Below are positions 10,093 through 22,534 of a DNA stretch of 64,000 bases, piece by piece (within the stretch, counting starts at the first letter, position 1; each line of letters begins with the position of its first letter). Source of the DNA: Pisaster brevispinus (Eukaryota > Echinodermata > Asteroidea > Forcipulatida > Asteriidae). The translations under genes were made by a program, and so were the position numbers. The stretch spans positions 12,186,087-12,250,086 of the forward strand of contig JAMKCF010000015.1 of NCBI GenBank assembly GCA_023634235.1. Direction: 5' to 3'. Below the pieces are notes generated by a model. That model searched no databases. It was not told the DNA's origin and was given only the letters and a program-made list of their open reading frames with translations.

Positions 10093-13000
10093 ACTTGGTT
10101 GTTTTTTTCTAAACGTTTTGTCCTAGTTGTCGTAGGGAAACCGGAAAGATAAAGAGTGTGTGTAGTGATGACATTTTATATTGATGAAATACCTTTTTTT
10201 GTGTTATTGAATATATAGTCCGTTTGCATCTTCCATGCAATGCGCATGATTGACGCGCAAATTGTTATGGGTGGAAAAAGTCCAAGAAACACCGGTGTGG
10301 CGAGAATTGTTGTCCTTCCGGGGTCCTTCCCCATTTGGCGAGCTGTGTACAGATTTTTTCTGATTGTGCCCTCTTCGGAATTTACATCATTTATCTCCGG
10401 AGACATAATTCCTTATGACGCTATGACAACAATCCTGGCGTACTGAGGGAGGGCACAGGGGGCGCGTGCCCCAAAACAATGTTCTTGCTCGGGGTAACCC
10501 ATTTGAAATGTAAACTGTTCAACTTATCAGTGAGAGTAAAACTTTACATTTTACAAGCTTGTGATAATTCCAACGTTTCTAAAAAGTTTGCAATTTGCAC
10601 AGAACCCAATGTATTTGTGTATGCACTCAGGTCAGGTTATTGGAAATGCACTCATAAACTACAGTTTAATTGGTCAGAAGCGCACCTAGATATACAACTT
10701 TATAAAACACATCTTAAAAATGGTAAATAGTAAATGATAAATAAATTATTGCGCTGTCCATTTCAGTGACACTTAATGACTATTGACTTGAAATTCATAA
10801 GTTTGCTAAATACAATTTAAAAGTTTTATCGTGGGGTCCGTGTTAGTTTATATCCGCCATGTTGGTCCTTGTGACCGGTGAATGTAGTGGACGAATATGT
10901 CGGTGTGACGAGATGAATCATTTTGACGATTGCGTCAGTAGAGGTGTGGGTAGAGTGAGACTGCGAGGATATTTTCGCAGATCCCCTTTTAGCAATAACA
11001 TGTTTGTTTCCCTTATTTTCGGGCAATTTTCAATGGCGGGTGTGGGTGATTTGTGTTGAATCAATCGGTCTCAAGTCGCGTGAGAGACAAGTTTTGTGTT
11101 TTTGCCGTTAGGTTTAGTGTTAGGAATGTGAGTTTGTAAAAGTGAAATCCTGACCATGGGTGAACTGTTCCTCTAATAAGGAAATGTGCATGATACCTTT
11201 TTCATCAGGATTATCAGATAAATCTAGAGTCGCGTGGATTATGATCGAGCTGTTGAGAGGATGATTCGGTTGGACTCTGGTTTAATTTAGCTCTGAGCAT
11301 TTTTTTTTTACGTTTTGAAGGAGGATTCATGGAAGATTCCAAAGAGTCTTTTGTTGCATTGTATTGAAGACCAGTGTTTGCTGATTGTGTTTTTAGGTCA
11401 CCATCGTTAATGAACGAATTATATGTCGTGCTTAAAACAATTTGGGTTTTGCTTTTTTGTTTATTGGGTTGTTTGTGAATCATGTTTGACCGTTCACTGT
11501 GTGATACTTCCCAATGATTTTGGTTATATCCGAAGCATTGTATCCTCTTGTTGCAAATTTTCCCGAAAATTTGTTTGACTTTCATCAATAAATCAATCTA
11601 TTGTTTGTGTTTCGAGCATATCGGAGTGTTTATCTCAATAGATAATTGCTTTAAACTCATGTGGGTGTGTGATGATGTCTAGTGTAAGTAATTGTAGGTT
11701 TCAGTAGGTTTGTCATGTACTGTTGTGTCAGGAAAACCAGTTTCCCCTTAAAGATCAAACAAAATACCTCCAATCAATCCTCTCCATTTCAAACTGTATG
11801 TATTTGTAGGTATTACCTTAATGTCGGATTTGTACACTTTTCTGTTATTAAACAAAAGGGGAAATTCGCGGCCAAAAAACACTACGCAGCAGCAAGCCTT
11901 TCAGAAACACGAGCGCCTGTAACCGATGGTGGCAGCAAACATTTTGCGTGAAATAGTGACGTAGCTGGACGTGTGATATTCTCGTGCCCGCGAGGTTCAA
12001 AGACAGCACCGTTCTGGTTGCGGTAATGATGATGATGAACAATATAATTGGTCACTAGTTGCATTTGATACTTCCTCACAATCAAGTTTACTTTCGGACG
12101 ACGACTACATGCTTGAACTTCACTCATGAGCTGTGTGTGTGTGTGCCCTTACACATGCCAACTTACGGGGTACAATGGAACAATGGACCCCACAAGGCAA
12201 TTTCAATAGGAACATTTTGGCCCCACGAGGGAATTCTTTAGAAAAAGGAACAATAGAACAACAATAGCAGTACCCCACAAACCGGATCCGTAAGGTTGTG
12301 GGTGTGTGGGTGTGTGAGTCAACGCTGGAAACCGAGCTCTTCTTTGTGAATACACACTCGCACATAGAAGACTTTAATCAGAGCGAGGACGGCCTCGCTT
12401 TTAAAAATTGTGAAAAATGGAGCATTGTAGACAGTTTGGACGCCGACTAGTTATCTAAGCTTTTGGAAGTATTCCTCGGTTTACGTAATTGACGAGTGGA
12501 GTAGGTGTCAATTAACACCTCTCTGTTGGCGATTAGCACTCCTGGGTGGTTACAGCGCCCTCTGTTGCTATTAACATTCCTTCTTGGAGAAGCGGCCATT
12601 TTTAATTGTTAGGTCATTAAGCATGACGGTTAGTTTATTCGAAATTAGTTGGGTAGCGTGGCCCAGCCAGTTGCAAGGGTGCTGTCATGGACACGTATCA
12701 TAAACATTGCAGTTAATTGCATCCATCCCAGGACCGTAGACTCGAACAATCGACTCATTGCAGCTCTCCGGAGAACACAAAATACGGTGAGTGATGACTG
12801 TAATAAATGTATATTGCATAGTAACAGTACATTACTACACAGTACTGTACAGTCGTTTGACCAGTTCCGGATCACTTAAACTTTGCAACGACCACATAAT
12901 TGAATGAATTCTTACATTAACAATTTCTGTTGATGCATGTGAAGTATAACATCCAATAAACCAACCAACCTAAAATAAGGTGCCAGACATCATCGACAAA

Positions 13001-13370
13001 TAAATGATGGCAATTTTTCTCGAGTTTGTCGGCGCACTACTGATTCGGAATGAAACCCATTCGGAATAGAATCAACCGATCCCTAAACCGGTCAAATAGG
13101 TGACGACACTTTTCTCGAACCAACTGCAAGTGTGTTATTTATTTTGGGCAATGGATACTTGGTAAGTCTAGTTCCGGAAACACTGACTGTGTTCATTATC
13201 ACACTTCATGGTGAAAGCAACTAATAGCGTAATTATGTTACATAATTTGTATGTCCATCTTTATAGTATGAAGAAGGGGACAGCGTGATGGCACTGTGGC
13301 CTCCGGACTCGTCATTATCCAGCCATAATAACATCCATAAACAAAGGTATTACACAAAGTGAACTAACTT
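10093..13370. repeat. Duplicated block X (inverted copy of 43,885-47,112)
   Basis: Nearly the whole stretch is found as reverse complement at 43,885-47,112, with small indels. The match stops here near 13,370. At the other locus it reaches the edge of a tyrosine-recombinase exon. X with Y therefore looks like the 5' non-coding part of that element, copied here without its gene. A conserved open segment (10,240-10,446, starting MRMIDAQIV) and another at 12,649-12,786 persist in both copies with mostly conservative changes. Confidence 0.75.
12649..12786 (+). other. Possible small exon conserved in both X copies
   Basis: The reading includes VARVLSWTRIIN, CIHPRTVDSN and AALRRTQN, and it runs into a GT donor (GGTGAGTGATG). 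The copy at 44,378-44,608 on the minus strand keeps the frame, with changes such as L to I, R to K and I to M, and has GGTAAGTGATG at the same site. This could be an upstream exon of the recombinase gene or a chance frame in a recent duplicate. I recognise no domain. Confidence 0.3.
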
Positions 13371-13479
13371 TGTATTGTCAACACACGACATGACAGTTCC
13401 ACGCCTTATTGTGATCCCCATGACATGAAGAGCACGTTTCAAAACAAAGTTGTATGTCACTCTCCCCCCAAAAAAAATA

Positions 13480-13483
13480 TATA

Positions 13484-13515
<32 letters not shown>
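13480..13515. repeat. Poly(A) tract
   Basis: A long A run, preceded by a short AT dinucleotide stretch, lies in otherwise AT-rich DNA just beyond the end of block X. Confidence 0.8.
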
Positions 13516-13516
<1 letters not shown>

Positions 13517-13812
13517 AAATAATATAAAATAAATAAATAAGTTACAAAACAAATTAATAACACCAAATAAACTAAGAAAAAAGCCCAACAAAAAACAAAG
13601 TGGATAGTTGAATAAACAAAGCTGTTAAACTCTTTAGTTACTCATAGCGGCCCCTTTCTTTTCCTGTGCACCCTCCCGAAAAAGACAAAGCACAAAGGGT
13701 ATTGGGATGCAAATTAAAACAACGCTTGCCAATTCACAACCACCATCCCCATCCCCGGATGAGTTAAGTTTGATGAAGTATAATGACAAACCGTTTGCCT
13801 TTTATTTTTCAG

Positions 13813-13883
13813 GGAAGTCACTAACCAAGTACTGTGTGCGTTACACTGATGATGGCGTGACACGCTGCTTATTTGAGCACCAG
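13813..13883 (+). CDS. Possible isolated exon, perhaps discoidin-like
   Basis: A 71-bp segment lies between TTTTATTTTTCAG and GTGAGTAAATG, both strong splice sites. It reads KSLTKYCVRYTDDGVTRCLF then EHQ. The spacing resembles the discoidin strand that precedes the final exon (compare WVTQFKMKYK ending in DIQ at 328). No neighbouring exon is found, so it may be an orphan or pseudo-exon. Confidence 0.3.
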
Positions 13884-15786
13884 GTGAGTAAATGATTATG
13901 TCATGTATTCATTCCATCAGACAGGTTTCTTCATAACGTCGTGTGTTCTGTACAATTGAGACGTTTCTCAAAGGTTTACGTGTTGAGGCAAACAAATGTC
14001 CTCTCTTAATGTAAATGAGTGCCAAACCACTCGCTCTTTACGGCAGACACCTCGTGAAATTGCCGCCGCGCTGCCCTTGTCGGGCCGCGTACCTAGGCTA
14101 GTGCGCTCTCTAGTTCCTATATATAACTATATGGTTAAAACGCAGCCCTTGTTGTCTTACTTGCTGGGATAGCAGCCCGACTCTGTAGCAACTCGCGTCG
14201 CCTACAAATTCATCACATTCTTTGTTATAGTCTCTTTGGCTGCTCTATGTAAGAAAAAGCAGTTTTAGTTTAAATGGTGTATACAAATAACACACCATTT
14301 AAAGCAGCTTTCTTTATCTCATTTATTCATCTGGTGTAGAAAAATAGTCAACACTTTTTATTCAGTATCAGATCATACATATAACCAACATACCGTCTTC
14401 ACTGTAACTAATTCGACCGTTAATGCATAACGGTTACTGTTTTGAAGAAGATAAGAAAATGCCTAAAATTTGCAAATAGTTTGCATTTTATTTGAATTAG
14501 TACGATATAACTAATTAGACTTAAATGGCGTGATTGTATTCATTAAAAAGGTCGCAGATCGTCATCAGCATCACCATCTATGAACGTTGTTTCTCAACTG
14601 ACAAAGAGTGCATAGTCAACAGAGGGCGTGGTGTGGTCGCAGGACGTGCCGTGGTTATTTCGCGCAAGTGCGGTACTCGATGAGTAGCTTGGAAAGACTC
14701 GCTCGCTTCTACAAACTAAAGCAGAGACAATTAAAAAAAGCTTCCGTAAGTTTTTGGACGAAGGACAAGAATAATTCAAATACAAATCAATTTTCTATAA
14801 ATTTGGTTTAGCGGTACTAACATTAGTCATGCATTTGTCCTTGCATTGGCCGCCATATCAGCCATTGCTCTTCACAGCCCTAAATGAGGGCGCTGTTTGG
14901 GTCTTGTAACGTCACATGCAAGAGGTCTATTGTCGTTTGAACTGACAAGGTGATGTTTATATTCCTTTTAGACATTACAACACGTCTGCTTTGAAATTAG
15001 GCATTTAATAAAAAGGGAAGAAAATGTGTTGTACTGTTGAAATCCGCTTTTATAGCTGGTGCTTTAAATTTAACTTTGATTTATTTCCTACTTACAGGAA
15101 TCGGCTCTTCCTGATGGACCAGCGGGGAACCGTTAACCTCGACCTCATCATTCTTGATACCATAATGTTATGAGATTGATACTCAATGACAGTTACGGCT
15201 ACCGATTACCTCACACACCAACGTATTAGGGCATCAGCTGGCTCAGACCCCAATCATGTCAAAATCAAATAATCCTTTATCATTTTGCGGCCATCTTGAT
15301 ATTCAGTCATTTAAAATCAGTATAACCAAAACGAGGCTTGAAAGATATTTAGTCCAGTTCTTTTTGGTACAATGACATTTAGCATTAAACACCCTTAATG
15401 GCGACCGGGAACAAGACCAATATGGTTGCAGCATGATAAAGGAATATCATGATCAGTGGTACTCTACCCCGGGGTATGCCTCTTGTTCTTACCTCTGCAA
15501 GTGTCCTATGCAGGTCAAACTAGCCGGGTCCTGCCCCCTCTGGTAGGGGGTAAATAAGGACTGATTAGTGGACTGAGCACTGCAGCTGCCACCAGCTGTG
15601 TTCATCATGCTGATTCGTAGGTGACTCCCACGTGATATATAGCACAAGGCAAACTGATGACGTAAAAAGACGCAATGGAAGTTCAACTCATTGAAATGCT
15701 TTGTGTGAGTTTGAATCATTAGATGTGTCCGAACTTGCGTCTACGGCTACGGCTACGGCTACGGCTGAAAGCAGAGACACATGCAT
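13884..15786. other. Intergenic; dispersed repeat fragment
   Basis: No gene is recognised. Bases ~14,150-14,208 resemble 9285-9348. A short CTACGG tandem run is present near 15,742-15,768 and recalls the larger hexamer arrays nearby. Confidence 0.4.
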
Positions 15787-15978
15787 TCATGCCTTCACTA
15801 TGGGGTATTTAGTATACAGTGATGAAACATCTAGAGTAACCAGAAAAGCAGAGTCAGGTATTTGATTTTTGACATCCTCTTGTTTATGGAGGAAGTCTGC
15901 GGTATGCTTTATGAAGGAAGGGATGCCAGAGACTAAGGGGTTGAGAAAGCTATCTACAAACTCATGTAGACATCGCAA
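15787..15978 (-). pseudogene. Penelope-like element reverse transcriptase fragment
   Basis: The minus-strand reading contains FVDSFLNPLV, then PSFIKHTADFL and LVTLDVSSLYT. This matches the characteristic region of Penelope-like reverse transcriptases around the first catalytic aspartate (DVSSLYTNIP-type motif). Here the canonical asparagine-isoleucine after YT is altered to KY. Only ~60 residues are open; fingers, remaining palm motifs and the GIY-YIG endonuclease are absent. It is a dead fragment. Confidence 0.75.
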
Positions 15979-16747
15979 AAGTGATACACCTTCTAAGTGT
16001 GTTGAGATGTCAGATTTTTCATTGTAAATTGCCCCCTCCCCCTTTCAATTTGTAGTAAACCTTTAACCCAACCTGTAGAATAGTGGATTAGTCCAAGACA
16101 GCCACATCATCAAGGGTTACATGTGTGCAGGATGTTGGCCATTCTTATACCAGTGATGACCACTACCACACACTAAAATAATGATATATTGTTGGCTCTG
16201 TGTCATGATTTGACCAGTATCTTGAAAACAGTTAGAAGTTTTCACCCTCAATGTTACAAGGAAAGATTGATTTCGAACTTGAAAGACAATTGAGTAAGTT
16301 TTGACAACGTCTTTAGTCATTCAGTAAATGACTGTGATAATGATTTTATTTAGATCAAGTGAAGTTGCTTTCTTTAAATACTTATTGGACTTTACTTAGT
16401 ATTTAAAGGTTACTTTTATTGGTTGATGTACCACTTTTCTAAGTTTGCTTTTAGTATTTAAGCTTCCTTTGTTTGTAGACTTTCTTTATTATTTTCGTTT
16501 AAGTATTTTGTTAGGAGGAACTGTGTTCTTTCAGAAGTTTTAGCATGGAAGTACTGTTAACCAAGTACATGTACTTTGACCAAACTTGATGTACCTTGTA
16601 GTATATCATCTTGGCAGCCAAAGACCATATTTTATTGCACAGTTCAAGATCTTACCACAGACCACGCAGTGGGACTCCCAGTGCCCCTGAAATTGTTTAG
16701 ATGAGTAGTGTTGCAGCAGGGCAGGACGTGAGATTAACGATATATAG

Positions 16748-17655
16748 TAACTGTTGTACAGGTTTGCATGGACTCACTCAGCATGGGATAATCGATATTT
16801 TGATGTGAGTGCTGGCTGAAGTGTAGTTGTGTATTGATGAAGTAGAATTCAAAAAATATTTTGCGATTAGTTCGAAATTGCTTTCTGTAAGATTGTTTAT
16901 CTTTGAAATTTGCTTACACAGACTTTAGGCAAGAACACCTATTTTCTTGCGCATATTAAATTAGCTAAGTCTTGATAGTATAGAGAAAAACACACAAATA
17001 GAGCAGGGACAAGACTTGCAATGACTATAGGTTGACTACTTGTTAAGAAGTTGTGCAGGAATAAGGTGTTTGCTTATTATGTTTATCCTTTGAAACATAA
17101 TTTGGATGACAGTAGATTTAATTTAGTTATTGTGTTACAATTGAGTTTGGAGTAATGTTTCATTAGATTCAAACAGTAAAATGAGCGCTAGGTCCTAAGA
17201 TTACAAGTTCGGGTGCAACATAACTCCTTCCCATTTCTGAAAAAGAAATCAAACAAACAATATACCTAAATATTTTACTATTTCTCTCTGTCTGTACTTT
17301 ACTTAGTCCACAGGTACTGCGACAGTTCTAAATGTACTCAGAAACTTTGTAGATGTACTTCCTTTAAACCAAACAAACAATCACCAGTCAAAACAGGCTG
17401 ACAAAACACAAATTTGAATACTTTTTGAGACTCCTTTTCATCTGGTTGAGTTTTGAAGGGTGATCTGCAAGAGACCTCTCTGAATAGTTAGCTCATGACA
17501 AGGCCAGTCTATTCCTTAAATGCAAAGACTGTCAACGAAATTGAAAAAAAATACTGTATAGTCTCATTAAGGGGGCTCAATAGAAGGCAGTATTTATCAG
17601 TTCATCTCAGAGCTGTGTATTGAGAGAGTTGTGACATGGAGGAACAAGTTTTGGC
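16748..17655. repeat. Repeat R copy 1 (uninterrupted; holds the empty transposon site)
   Basis: This ~0.9-kb sequence matches 50,934-51,421 plus 57,340-57,772 in direct orientation. Here the sequence runs GGTGCAACATAACTCC straight into TTCCCATTTCTG at 17,227/17,228. In the other copy the 5.9-kb RAG1-like transposon sits at that point. Copy 1 is thus a natural pre-insertion allele in paralogous form. Near its right end it carries one CTCAATAGAAGGCAGTATTT unit of the kind amplified at 57,913-58,165. Confidence 0.85.
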
Positions 17656-18061
17656 TATGGCTATGGCTATGGCTATGGTTATGGCTATGGCTATGGCTAT
17701 GGCTATGGCTATGGCTATGGCTATGGCTATGGCTATGGCTATGGCTATGGCTATGGCTTTGGCTATGGCTATGGCTATGGCTATGGCTATGACTATGACT
17801 ATGATTATGGCTGTGGCTGTGGCTGTGGCTGTCGCTGTGGCTGTGGCTGTGGCTGTGGCTGTGGCTGTTGCTGTGGCTGTGGCTGTGGCTGTGGCTGTGG
17901 CTGTGGCTGTGGCTGTGGCTGTGGCTGTGGCTGTGGCTGTGGCTGTGGCTGTGGCTGTGGCTGTGGCTGTGGCTGTGGCTGTGGCTGTGGCTGTGGCTAT
18001 AGCTATGGCTATAGCTATGACTATGGCCATGGTTATGGCTATGGCTATGGCTATGACCATA
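17650..18061. repeat. Hexamer array (GGCTAT)n and (GGCTGT)n
   Basis: Roughly 400 bp is made of GGCTAT units, then a homogeneous block of GGCTGT units, then GGCTAT/AGCTAT again. Because 6 is a multiple of 3, frames stay open on both strands (Met-Ala, Ala-Val, Ala-Thr and Ala-Ile repeats). These are not evidence of proteins. A more degenerate array of the same family is at 30,640-31,100. Confidence 0.95.
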
Positions 18062-18559
18062 TGTAGAGGTATTTACCTTTTCACCAAACCGGTCGTAACC
18101 ACCCTTGAATGCATCAATTCAGAGACGGCCAAGTCGAGACAACATACACCATGCCCGATACGGGGCAGATGGTATCCCCAAATGTCGCATTACTTGAACA
18201 CGCTGTTTTTCTCTTGTTAAGAAGTGCACCCACTAAAAATCCTCTTAAGAATTCCTGAGTGAGATCGCAAGCACTCAAAGAAGACCCAACATTGAGGTTG
18301 GGGTGGCACTACACCATGCACCATGTCGAGCACCGAATGTGACAAGAAAACAAACAACCTGGTACATTTTAATATAATGAGAAACAGTATCCGTGACTGA
18401 TATGCACACAAAGGGCACATGGCAACATGGTGACATTATACTAAACTAGTCTACCAAGAAAACACTTTTGATACAATTTAAATATAAGTAGGATTTGAAA
18501 CTTTGCATGGTGGAAGTAAAACTAAGTAAGGTTTGTGGTAACACCGTGTGGAAATCTTT

Positions 18560-18842
18560 TTTGAGTAGTGTAGGTTCTGAAAAGAACCGGTGGTTAACGA
18601 CTCAACGTTTCGATCAGTATGCTCTGATCGTCTCCTTGATGATAGAAACTTGATATATTTAAAACGAGACAACAAACTGTAAAGGAAAAAAAATGTTACC
18701 TATGCTATGCATTTCATAAAATGTAACACTAAACAATAACACAACGTTAGCAACAAATGTTGGCACATACTTAGACCTATGTCTGGACTATCCTCCCCTC
18801 CTTGTTGAGTCGTGCCTGGGGCGATCAAACTGCCCATCACAG
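18560..18842. repeat. Dispersed repeat, partly shared with 31,367-31,580
   Basis: Bases ~18,640-18,842 match 31,367-31,580 directly, ending in TGGGGCGATCAAACTGCCCA. Just upstream, CAACGTTTCGATCAGTATGC with the following CTGATCG hairpin is a signature seen near the 3' ends of Penelope-like elements. Both copies lie a few hundred bases downstream of a hexamer array. Confidence 0.7.
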
Positions 18843-19200
18843 CACGTTAATTCATGAACTGTGTTCCCCTCAACCCTCAAAAAGCTTCAAAGTTGATTCG
18901 TCGTGCCATGTTTATTTCGGATCCTAGAAAATTGAACTCTAGCAGCACAACTCGCCAGATATATTTACTGTAATGGTTCCTGTTTGGGTCAAATCACTGA
19001 AATGAGAAAACATGCAGTGCGCACTGTCGCATTGGTTGCCACAGGCAACCGTACATCGAAATGTTATCAGTTTATGATCATAGGCCTACATATGGGGTTT
19101 CCTAGTTGAGTGAAACTACTACCATTGCGCATGCGCATAATGTTAAGGCCGATCATACGTCAATGAGGAAGTAGAGTTGGCAGAGTGGAGAAATGCACTG
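18843..19200. other. Intergenic, nothing recognised
   Basis: No coding or repeat structure is evident upstream of the TRIM leader exon. Confidence 0.4.
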
Positions 19201-19319
19201 GTTTTGTACGTTGTTAACGTTGTTTATCGCACAGAATCCATTACTGTTGCCGGCCATCTTCAGCTTCCTATTCATCAAGAGGTTCAAGTGTACGCAGTGA
19301 GCATCAGTCAAAGCTTCAG
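19200..19319 (+). other. Probable 5' UTR exon of the TRIM-NHL gene
   Basis: The stretch ends AAGCTTCAG followed by GTAAGAC, a strong donor. A matching acceptor, CGTTTTACTTCAG, lies at 20,573 just before the coding exon, and no coding sequence precedes it. The 5' end is not defined by the sequence; the start given is approximate. Confidence 0.45.
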
Positions 19320-20598
19320 GTAAGACTTTACTAGCACTTTAGGGTATATGCTATCTAATGCACATGACCAATTAGACGTGTAATAACTTACAGTCGGGAC
19401 ATTGTGAACATAAAATCATGACTCGGTTCACACAAACCAGTGTACATGAACAGTACACGCTCTTGATCTATAATGAAACCTATTTTGACAAAATGTATTA
19501 AAGCAAATGGAAACCAAATTTAGTGATAATTTAGAAGTTTCTGTATTTTTAGGAAACACCACTGATGTCATCGACTTAACCAAGACGTCCAATTATTCAT
19601 TTATTCATTAATTTATTAGTCACAAACTTTTTAAAAGACTTTAATTCATACACGCAATGTCAATACGTATAATTAAAAGACATACTTGCACATGTACATC
19701 AAAGGCTTAAACATCCACAATAGTTATAAATGCACTAATATAAATTATAATAAACATAAAAAACATAAATACTGAAACTAGACGGAACAAAATACTTAAA
19801 CGGCAGTGGACCAGCCAGTAAAGACCTAAGCAAAACACTAACATTCTTGGCTTCCAAACATTTAGCTTTGGAGAAGAAAAACAACATTCAATTGGCCTAT
19901 TACCTTTTGTACATTATAAAGCTGACAAGCATGAAATTGGAAACATAAGTTGAATGGGTACGTGGGGTGAACTCTCCTCGAATCGTTTAAAATCACTGAG
20001 GCCTGAAGTTGGTGGGTATTATATGGTCTCGCTCATTGGAGTGGATTTTGACCAAAATTTCAATTTCAAAACTTCTGGTTGAAATTTTGACATCCCTGTT
20101 TATTATTTATGTCCCGAGTACATTTGGGCAAAATCCGCCATTTGAAGGTCAGTGGGACGGACTTCCCTGCCACTTTCTCAAAATTGAACTCAGACACAGA
20201 GTTGCATATCAGCTGGTCAGTTTGACCCGGAAAACAAACCTCGCTATCTCGGGTCTGTGTATGGTATGGACCATTCGAAACATTGTGATTGCCCGATGGG
20301 CATTTGTGTTATTCTTTAAATAAAGTATAAAGGGGAAAAATGAAGAAAATAAATTTCAACATAAGTTCATGTCCGTAAATATGTCATATAAAAAGACACA
20401 ATTAATGTATTGTAATGTTCATTGCTTACAAAATCCTGGGCATGCGCACTTCTTTCGAGTACCGTACGAATTAACCAGTCATGTGCTGCCACCTGGCGTC
20501 TAAAAGTTTCAATCAATTGTTCACTCACTGATTGTGTGAACAAAGGAACATGACATTTGTCGTTTTACTTCAGGTAACAGCAGCCCATTTTCATCAAG

Positions 20599-22534
20599 AT
20601 GGCTGAAGCTCCACTACCCACTGAGACCACTTGCAAGATTAGACATGTACACATCGAATGCCCAATCTGTCTGAGTCGGTTCATCGATCCAAAAATACTG
20701 GACTGTCTGCACTGCTTCTGCTTCAAATGTCTTCAGCAACTTACAGACAAACAGGATCCCAAAAGCCGATATTATATTGTGTCCATTGTGTAAAAAGAAA
20801 ACGTCAATCCCAGATGAGGGATTGTCGGCTCTTCTCAGCTGCTTTTTCTTGAGCTCGCTTATTGATGACGTCATCAATCTGGAAGGTCCAAAGAAGGACA
20901 ATAACCCACTTGTCTCGATTTGCGTATGGTGCGAAGAAGGTCTTGAAGGTGTCTCACGGTGTGTTGACTGTGATGCGAATTTCTGCAAGACATGTCTGGA
21001 ATACCACGCGAAATTAAAACTTAACAAGCACCATAAAATCGTTAATCCTGTCGGTTCGTCAAATGAGCGACCGAAAGCCAAGGACAAAACTGAATCGTCA
21101 AAGTGCCGGAAACACATTGACCAGGAACAGTGTTTTTATTGTGACACTTGTGATTTACTTGTGTGTCTTAAATGTGCGGTGTATGATCACCGAGCGTCAA
21201 TCCACAATCTGTCTGAAATCAATGATTCCATTCGATCTTATCGTCGGGCTGTTGATGAAGCCTTGCAGAAATTTGATGAATGTCGCATGCAATTCCAAAA
21301 AGTGGATGACTGTATCAAACACTCACAGCAAAGGTTACAGCTCATGGTCGACCGGGCTCTCCGCGATATTGTGGCTAAGGAGGAAGAGGAAATCACTAAG
21401 ATAAGAAATGCATCTCGCCTTCTTCAAGAAAGAGTCACTCAAATCAGTCAAGAAAGATTTGAGGAATTTGGCAGCATACAGAGCAGCAATCGCGATAAGA
21501 TGAGCCGTGCAGAGCAGATCGTAGCTTCAGTCAATGACTTGATGCAACATGCTGATGACTTTGAGCTGCTGGACCTCAAGCCAAAGGTTATGCACAATTT
21601 GATATTCCACAAAGAGCTCCAGTTTCAAACAGTGCAGCATAGCAAGTCATTCATTGGGTTCACAGGTCACGATATCGTCACTGATGCGGATCTCGGTAGA
21701 ATACTAGAGGAAGAGAAGTGGGAGGTGAAGAAAGGGTTTGGTAAAGAAGGGGAAGGTGATGGGGAGTTCCAGCTTGCATGGGGCGTTGCTTTTTCTAGCA
21801 ATGGTGACATTGTCGTTACTGATTTAAAAAGACGGCTATTATCCACATTTACATTAAAGGGTAGATACAGATCAACAGGTGTTCAAAGTGAAACCGAGGA
21901 CGGTAAACTAACAAAACCTGTTGGTGTCGTGGTGACCTCTGATGATCTGCTTCTGGTTACTGACGGGAAGGATGTAAAGGTTTATGATAGAAAACTACGA
22001 TATATTCGTCATTTCAGACCCTCTCAAAATGAAGTCAAAGGGCGGTCAGAGAGTCAACTCGGTGGAATCGCTGTGGACAAGAAAGATCGGATCGCAGTGG
22101 CTGACTGGGGGAGAAAGGTAATAACTCTCCATAATATTGATGGATCCATCATTTCCACAGTACACCATGGCGATATAAGTGATCCCGGCTATCTATGTAT
22201 AAGCAGTAAGGAACGTCTGATCTTCACAGACTACAGCAAGATGAAAGTAGTTTGTCTGGATTTCATGGAAAACGAAGTGTTCAGTATCAGCACCGTCATT
22301 GACGGCAAACCTGTAAATCCTCTTGGTGTGTGCTGCGACGACGCTGGAGACATATATGTGTCTATTCTCTACGATACAGTAGGAACCTGTGAGCTACATC
22401 ATTACAGTGCATCGGGTGAGCACATAGGGTGTGTAGCTCGTGGCTTGTACAATCCTCTAAGCATGACGTTTACTCCTACCGGTGACCTCATCGTGGCTGA
22501 TGTGCACTCGGTCAAGGTGTTGCGCCTTCTGTGA
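20599..22534 (+). CDS. TRIM-NHL (RBCC) E3 ligase-like gene with a one-base shift in the RING
   Basis: A single coding exon encodes a tripartite-motif protein. The RING begins ECPICLSRF with DCLHCFCFKC, and the last pair is CPLC. A B-box 1 (ICVWCEEG...CVDCDANFCKTC) and B-box 2 (CRKH...CDTCDLLVC) follow, then a coiled coil. At least four NHL-type repeats follow (WGVAFSSNGDIVVTD, VGVVVTSDDLLLVTD, GGIAVDKKDRIAVAD and others), ending VKVLRLL-stop. The start ATG follows TTTTCATCAAG. The frame changes inside the RING at the AAAA run 20,761-20,764: the first part is in one frame, and ADIILCPLC onward is in another. Removing one A would restore DPKADIILCPLC. This is either a sequencing error in the homopolymer or a real inactivating indel; everything downstream (about 585 residues) is open. 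Family role: RING ubiquitin ligase, often RNA-binding through NHL. Confidence 0.9.

Noticed and set aside
17602..18220. Long open frames on both strands encoding Met-Ala, Ala-Val, Ala-Thr and Ala-Ile repeats
   Set aside because: They arise from the 6-bp period of the hexamer array, which keeps frames open without selection.
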